The notes under the pieces were generated by a model, which saw only the letters and a program-made list of their open reading frames with translations, had not been told where the DNA came from and did no database searches. The position numbers and the translations under genes are program-made. From UBA12202 sp049595035 (GTDB lineage: Bacteria > Pseudomonadota > Alphaproteobacteria > Puniceispirillales > UBA1172), in NCBI GenBank assembly GCA_049595035.1, contig JBMYKD010000003.1, positions 1 to 64,000 of the forward strand: a DNA stretch of 64,000 nucleotides, in the 5' to 3' direction. The stretch's first letter is position 1. Every line of letters begins with the position of its first letter. Shown piece by piece: positions 60,663 to 64,000 of this stretch.

Positions 60663-62222
60663 ATGAATAGATATCCTATCCCACAATCCCCAAGGTCTGC
60701 CCGCAGAGCAGGCGGAAGGCAAGCCAGAAAAGAATTGAGATCATCACCGCTAGCAGATGATTTGCGCCCTGTTCGCCCGGGGTTATCTGGTGGTGCCTAT
60801 AAACCACTTGATGATCAGGGCGTATCGGCAATCAGTGACACTATTTTTCAGATACTGGAAGAAATCGGTTTATCGCAGGCGCCTGAATCCGGGATCCGTT
60901 ATATGACCGATGCCGGAGCCGTTTGCGGCGATGATGGGCGGGTCAGGTTTTCTCGTATGCTGGTTGAAGATACGATTGCCAATGCCGCGCGTCAGATCAC
61001 TCTTCATGGACAAACCGCTGATTTTGATTTGGACCTGTCGGGGTCAAAGGTGCATTTCGGAACAGCTGGTGCGGCAGTGCATCTGGTTGATGTCGAAGGC
61101 CGGGTTTACGATGAAAGCCGGCTTCAGGATATTTATGATGCTGCCCGTATCGTGGAACAGATGGATAATATCCATTTCTTTCAGCGGCCAATGGTAGCGC
61201 GTGATATTGCTGATGCGCGTGATCTTGATCTTAATACATTATATGCCTGTATTTCAGGTACCCGCAAACATGTTGGAGTTAGCTTTACAGAAGCGGATTA
61301 TGTGCCAGAAGCACTGGAAATATTACATAAGGTTGCTGGCGGGGAAGAACAATGGCGGGCGCGTCCATTTGTTTCCAATTCTAACTGTTTTGTTGTGCCG
61401 CCTCTGCGCTTTGCGACTGAATCCTGCCTTGTTATGGAAGAAGTGATTAAGGGTGGGATGCCGGTATTATTGCTATCAGCAGGACAGGCTGGTGCGACAG
61501 CCCCTGCCAGTATTGCCGGTGCTGTGGCACAAGCGGTGGCAGAAGTGCTGGCCGGGCTTGTCTATGTTAACGCCATGATACCGGGGCATCCGGCCATATG
61601 CGGAACATGGCCATTTGTATCAGACTTGCGAACAGGGGCAATGTCAGGCGGTTCAGGGGAACAAGGCTTGCTTACTGCCGCCTGTGCCCAGATGATCAAT
61701 CATTTCGGGCTTCCGTCAGGGGCAGCGTCCGGAATGGCTGATGCTAAAATGCCAGATGCGCAATCTGGTTACGAAAAAGGCTCAACCTCCGTGATGGCAG
61801 GTCTGGCTGGTTTGAATATGGTGTATGAATCCGCTGGTATGCACGCTTCACTGCTTGGATTTTGTCTGGAAAGCCTGATTATTGATAATGATATGTTGGG
61901 GCAGGCAATGCGTTGTGTGCGTGGGGTTGAAGTGAATGCAAACACGCTTAGCGTTGATGTGATGCGTGATGTCTGCATTGATGGCCCCGGACATTATCTG
62001 GGGCATGATGCAACCATCAAAGTCATGCAGACGGAATATGTTTATCCTGAATTAGCTGACCGGTCATCGCCAAAAGAATGGGAAGAAAACAATAAACCGG
62101 ATCTGTTGCAGATGGCGACAGTAAGAAAGAAAAAAATTCTCGAAAATGTTTTCCCCGACCATATTACATCAGAAACCGACGCGCTGATCCGTCAGCATCA
62201 TAATATCTTGCTTAATCGCTAA
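60663..62222 (+). CDS. MttB-family methyltransferase without pyrrolysine
   Basis: Trimethylamine methyltransferase superfamily protein, 519 residues. Segments such as LEEIGLSQAPESGIRYMTDA, VHFGTAGAAVHLVDVEGRVY, GHPAICGTWPFVSDLRTGAM and the C-terminal YVYPELADRSSPKEWEENNK fit the family. The frame has no internal TAG, so it is a non-pyrrolysine member; some of these demethylate glycine betaine through a corrinoid protein. Here it follows the two flavoproteins by 27 bases. No corrinoid protein gene is present in the window, so its partner must be elsewhere. It is the last gene before a strong terminator. Confidence 0.88.
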   Translation: MNRYPIPQSPRSARRAGGRQARKELRSSPLADDLRPVRPGLSGGAYKPLDDQGVSAISDTIFQILEEIGLSQAPESGIRYMTDAGAVCGDDGRVRFSRMLVEDTIANAARQITLHGQTADFDLDLSGSKVHFGTAGAAVHLVDVEGRVYDESRLQDIYDAARIVEQMDNIHFFQRPMVARDIADARDLDLNTLYACISGTRKHVGVSFTEADYVPEALEILHKVAGGEEQWRARPFVSNSNCFVVPPLRFATESCLVMEEVIKGGMPVLLLSAGQAGATAPASIAGAVAQAVAEVLAGLVYVNAMIPGHPAICGTWPFVSDLRTGAMSGGSGEQGLLTAACAQMINHFGLPSGAASGMADAKMPDAQSGYEKGSTSVMAGLAGLNMVYESAGMHASLLGFCLESLIIDNDMLGQAMRCVRGVEVNANTLSVDVMRDVCIDGPGHYLGHDATIKVMQTEYVYPELADRSSPKEWEENNKPDLLQMATVRKKKILENVFPDHITSETDALIRQHHNILLNR

Positions 62223-62244
62223 GATCATGTAGCCTGATTCTATG

Positions 62245-62279
62245 TGGCGACTATCGGGGGGGATAGTCGCCATTTTTTT
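62245..62279 (+). terminator. Intrinsic terminator after the betaine operon
   Basis: A perfect 11-base stem (TGGCGACTATC at 62245-62255 with GATAGTCGCCA at 62262-62272) closes a GGGGGG loop and is followed by seven T residues. It ends the plus-strand operon 22 bases after the methyltransferase stop and separates it from the convergent soeC-like gene. Confidence 0.92.
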
Positions 62280-62301
62280 ACGGCTTTATTTGATATAATG
62301 C

Positions 62302-63213
62302 CTAATGCCGGTCGCCGTAATACAGCGTGACGGTATGTTTGGCTTCTGCAAAAAAGAGCCAGCGTTCCACCATGATTCCAGCCATATGGATAACTGCTGC
62401 CAGTACCAGCAAGGCCGCTGATTGCGGATATAATCCCAGCACCAGAAGAGGGATGACTGCCGCCAATGCCAAAGCAATGACAGCTAGTCTGACAGCATGT
62501 TTGCGGGCAACAACAAACCCCATTTCATGTTGTAGCCAGTTTTCTTCTGTATGTGGCGGCATGATCATGCGTACCTGACCTAATGCCCCCAATCCGGTAG
62601 CAGATTCCGGCGTTGATCCTGAACCCTCTTTGCCAGCACTATGCCACCAGATGATTTTGACCAGACTGGCCAGAATAATCATTCCTATACCCCACTGGCT
62701 TAGTTGTATCGGGGGCGTGCCAGCCAGTGCCTGTAATGCAGCCCCCAGCAAACAGCCGCCAGCAAGCGCAAGCAGGATAAACACGACCGGCGTCAGGATA
62801 TGATGCCACCGCGCTATGGTTTTCAGAGATGCATAAATCATTGCTGTTGTGTAAATGGTAATCAGGCTCATGACGCTGACAACGATACCAAGCCATGGTC
62901 GAGCCATTCCTGTATATAGTTGATCCAGAAAATATCCGGCTAGAACAATAGTGGTTAGCCCTGCCATCACCCCTTCACGCGAAAGCCATGAACTTCGCCA
63001 CTGGCTCATGGCACGCCATGCCCGTTCCGGATGTCCTAAATGCAAGGTTGATGAAATTACCCCAGCACCAATCAGCCCTAGAGATACTGCCGCATGGATG
63101 ACGACCCATAAGCTTGATGATGCTGTTACCTGTCCAAGCCCGATCAGTACCGCAAGGCCAAGACCAAGACCGGATAAGGTTGTGAAAATGATGAGTGAGG
63201 CCGCAGGGCGCAT
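62302..63213 (-). CDS. Membrane anchor of a DmsC/SoeC-type molybdoenzyme
   Basis: A 303-residue inner-membrane protein with about eight hydrophobic helices, of the DmsC family. SSTLHLGHPERAWRAMSQWR (about residues 54-73) and the LSREG segment are family motifs. It should anchor the complex and exchange electrons with the quinone pool. It follows the iron-sulfur subunit by 15 bases. The close SoeB-like character of that partner suggests SoeC, a sulfite dehydrogenase anchor, rather than DmsC. Confidence 0.85.
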   Translation of the reverse strand: MRPAASLIIFTTLSGLGLGLAVLIGLGQVTASSSLWVVIHAAVSLGLIGAGVISSTLHLGHPERAWRAMSQWRSSWLSREGVMAGLTTIVLAGYFLDQLYTGMARPWLGIVVSVMSLITIYTTAMIYASLKTIARWHHILTPVVFILLALAGGCLLGAALQALAGTPPIQLSQWGIGMIILASLVKIIWWHSAGKEGSGSTPESATGLGALGQVRMIMPPHTEENWLQHEMGFVVARKHAVRLAVIALALAAVIPLLVLGLYPQSAALLVLAAVIHMAGIMVERWLFFAEAKHTVTLYYGDRH

Positions 63214-63228
63214 GATATTCTCCTATCC

Positions 63229-63975
63229 TTATCCCGGTAACTGATCAAGAGCCTGATCAAGCCATTTCCAGAACCCTTTCGGGGTTGTTTTCTTTGCCAT
63301 GGCAACCAGATCAACATCTTCGGTTTCGTGCTGAGGGCGTGGCCGTGGCGGTAGATATTTATTAACCGGCTTGGTATTCTGTTCAGGCATCAGATCATAA
63401 CCGCCGCGTCTGGCAACAAGCTTGCTGACATCAGATTCCGGATCACCAAGGTCACCAAAATGCCGCGCGCTTGTCGGGCAGGTGCGCACGCAGGCGGGAA
63501 CACGATCTTCTTCTTCCAGATGTTCATTATAGATACGGTCAACACAAAGCGTACATTTTTTCATCACGCCTTCAGCCGGATCCATTTCTCTTGCACCATA
63601 AGGGCATGACCATGCACATAATCCGCATCCAATGCACCAATCTTCATGCACCAGCACAATGCCATCCTCTTCCCGCTTATATGATGCGCCTGTCGGGCAT
63701 ACCGTGACGCAAGGGGCATCTTCGCAATGCAGACAGGATTTGGGGAAATGTACAACTCTTGCTTCTGCTCCCTTGCCAGCTTCAAAGGCATGAACACGAT
63801 TTAACCAGGACCCTGATGGATGTTCTCCATAGGGATCACTATCTGATAACGGGGCGCCATATCCGGCGGTGTTCCATTCTTTGCAGTTCACCACGCAGGC
63901 CTGACAGCCAACGCAGATATCCAGATCAATCACGAGCCCAAGTTTTTTTTCAGTTGAAGAAGGCAGGCAGGTCAT
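63229..63975 (-). CDS. Four-cluster ferredoxin subunit, SoeB/DmsB-like
   Basis: Iron-sulfur subunit (248 residues) of a membrane molybdoenzyme. Four [4Fe-4S] motifs are visible: CVGCQACVVNCKEWN, CLHCEDAPCVTVCPTG, CIGCGLCAWSCPYGARE and CTLCVDRIYN...CVRTCPTSARHFG. The N-terminal insertion YGAPLSDSDPYGEHPSGSWL followed by NRVHAFE, and the end KPVNKYLPPRPRP, resemble SoeB of SoeABC sulfite dehydrogenase more than E. coli DmsB. GGGAGG precedes the ATG, and the catalytic subunit is expected directly upstream, beyond 64000. The SoeB preference is from memory of family patterns. Confidence 0.85.
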   Translation of the reverse strand: MTCLPSSTEKKLGLVIDLDICVGCQACVVNCKEWNTAGYGAPLSDSDPYGEHPSGSWLNRVHAFEAGKGAEARVVHFPKSCLHCEDAPCVTVCPTGASYKREEDGIVLVHEDWCIGCGLCAWSCPYGAREMDPAEGVMKKCTLCVDRIYNEHLEEEDRVPACVRTCPTSARHFGDLGDPESDVSKLVARRGGYDLMPEQNTKPVNKYLPPRPRPQHETEDVDLVAMAKKTTPKGFWKWLDQALDQLPG

Positions 63976-64000
63976 TGGCTTCCTCCCTTTTTGTCATTTG

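Noticed and set aside
60663..62222. Pyrrolysine-containing trimethylamine methyltransferase MttB
   Set aside because: The frame has no internal TAG and is complete at 519 residues, so it is a non-pyrrolysine family member.

Overview
The window is gene-dense chromosomal DNA (mid-40s to about 50% GC by eye) from a Gram-negative bacterium, most likely a marine alphaproteobacterium. A SAR116 / Puniceispirillum-like organism would fit the mix of ParA-type flagellar control, osmolyte (carnitine and betaine) catabolism, peptide uptake and a SoeBC-like respiratory module, but this is inferred from gene content and not from a marker gene. No tRNA, rRNA, CRISPR array, transposase or integrase was seen, and no gap between genes exceeds 300 bases.

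Region 1 (1-18.3 kb) is a flagellar island. The minus strand carries flgB-flgC-flgD-flgE, with a giant hook protein that runs off the left edge, and flgP-flgT-LysM protein-flgA-flgM-FlgN-like, followed further on by a second hook/rod-type protein. The plus strand carries flhA, a protein with an FlhF-like N-terminus but no GTPase domain, flhG, fliA and several unknown small genes. Sequences matching the sigma-54 promoter consensus lie before flgB, the divergent unknown gene, flgP, flhA and flhG. FlgT and FlgP suggest a Vibrio-type H ring. The unknowns at the right end include a protein resembling nitrile-hydratase-type leader peptides and a Sel1-repeat protein.

Region 2 (18.3-21.5 kb) is zinc homeostasis: zur, znuB and znuC on one strand and znuA divergent, around a clear Zur-box dyad. 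Region 3 (21.5-29.9 kb) has a TPR membrane protein, then a minus-strand operon for a peptide-type ABC importer. Its second permease and both ATPases are fused in one 842-residue protein. An N-terminal-nucleophile amidohydrolase and a DMT exporter follow in the same operon.

Region 4 (30.0-35.7 kb) is a seven-gene plus-strand cluster: a succinate dehydrogenase/fumarate reductase-like complex (B, D-like, C-like, A), a two-subunit class I fumarase-like hydratase and a LysR regulator. Departures from canonical motifs suggest a specialised dicarboxylate substrate. Region 5 (35.7-43.3 kb) is mixed metabolism: uronate dehydrogenase, GST, a TPP enzyme, a beta-hydroxyacid dehydrogenase, cold-shock protein, DMT transporter, flavodoxin-like protein and phosphoglucose isomerase.

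Region 6 (43.3-49.8 kb) is an apparent aerobic gamma-butyrobetaine/carnitine operon: BKACE, carnitine dehydrogenase fused to a thioesterase, acyl-CoA dehydrogenase, ADP-forming CoA ligase and CaiD-like hydratase. Its expected product, glycine betaine, could feed region 7 (55.0-62.2 kb): an XRE-cupin regulator, two dimethylglycine/sarcosine dehydrogenase-like flavoproteins and a non-pyrrolysine MttB-family methyltransferase, closed by a strong terminator. Between them lie a TPR protein, two unknowns, an IscU/SufU-like scaffold, pyruvate kinase, a GNAT acetyltransferase and a periplasmic cyclophilin. The right edge holds the iron-sulfur and membrane subunits of a molybdoenzyme that looks more like SoeABC sulfite dehydrogenase than DMSO reductase; its catalytic subunit should lie just beyond the window.
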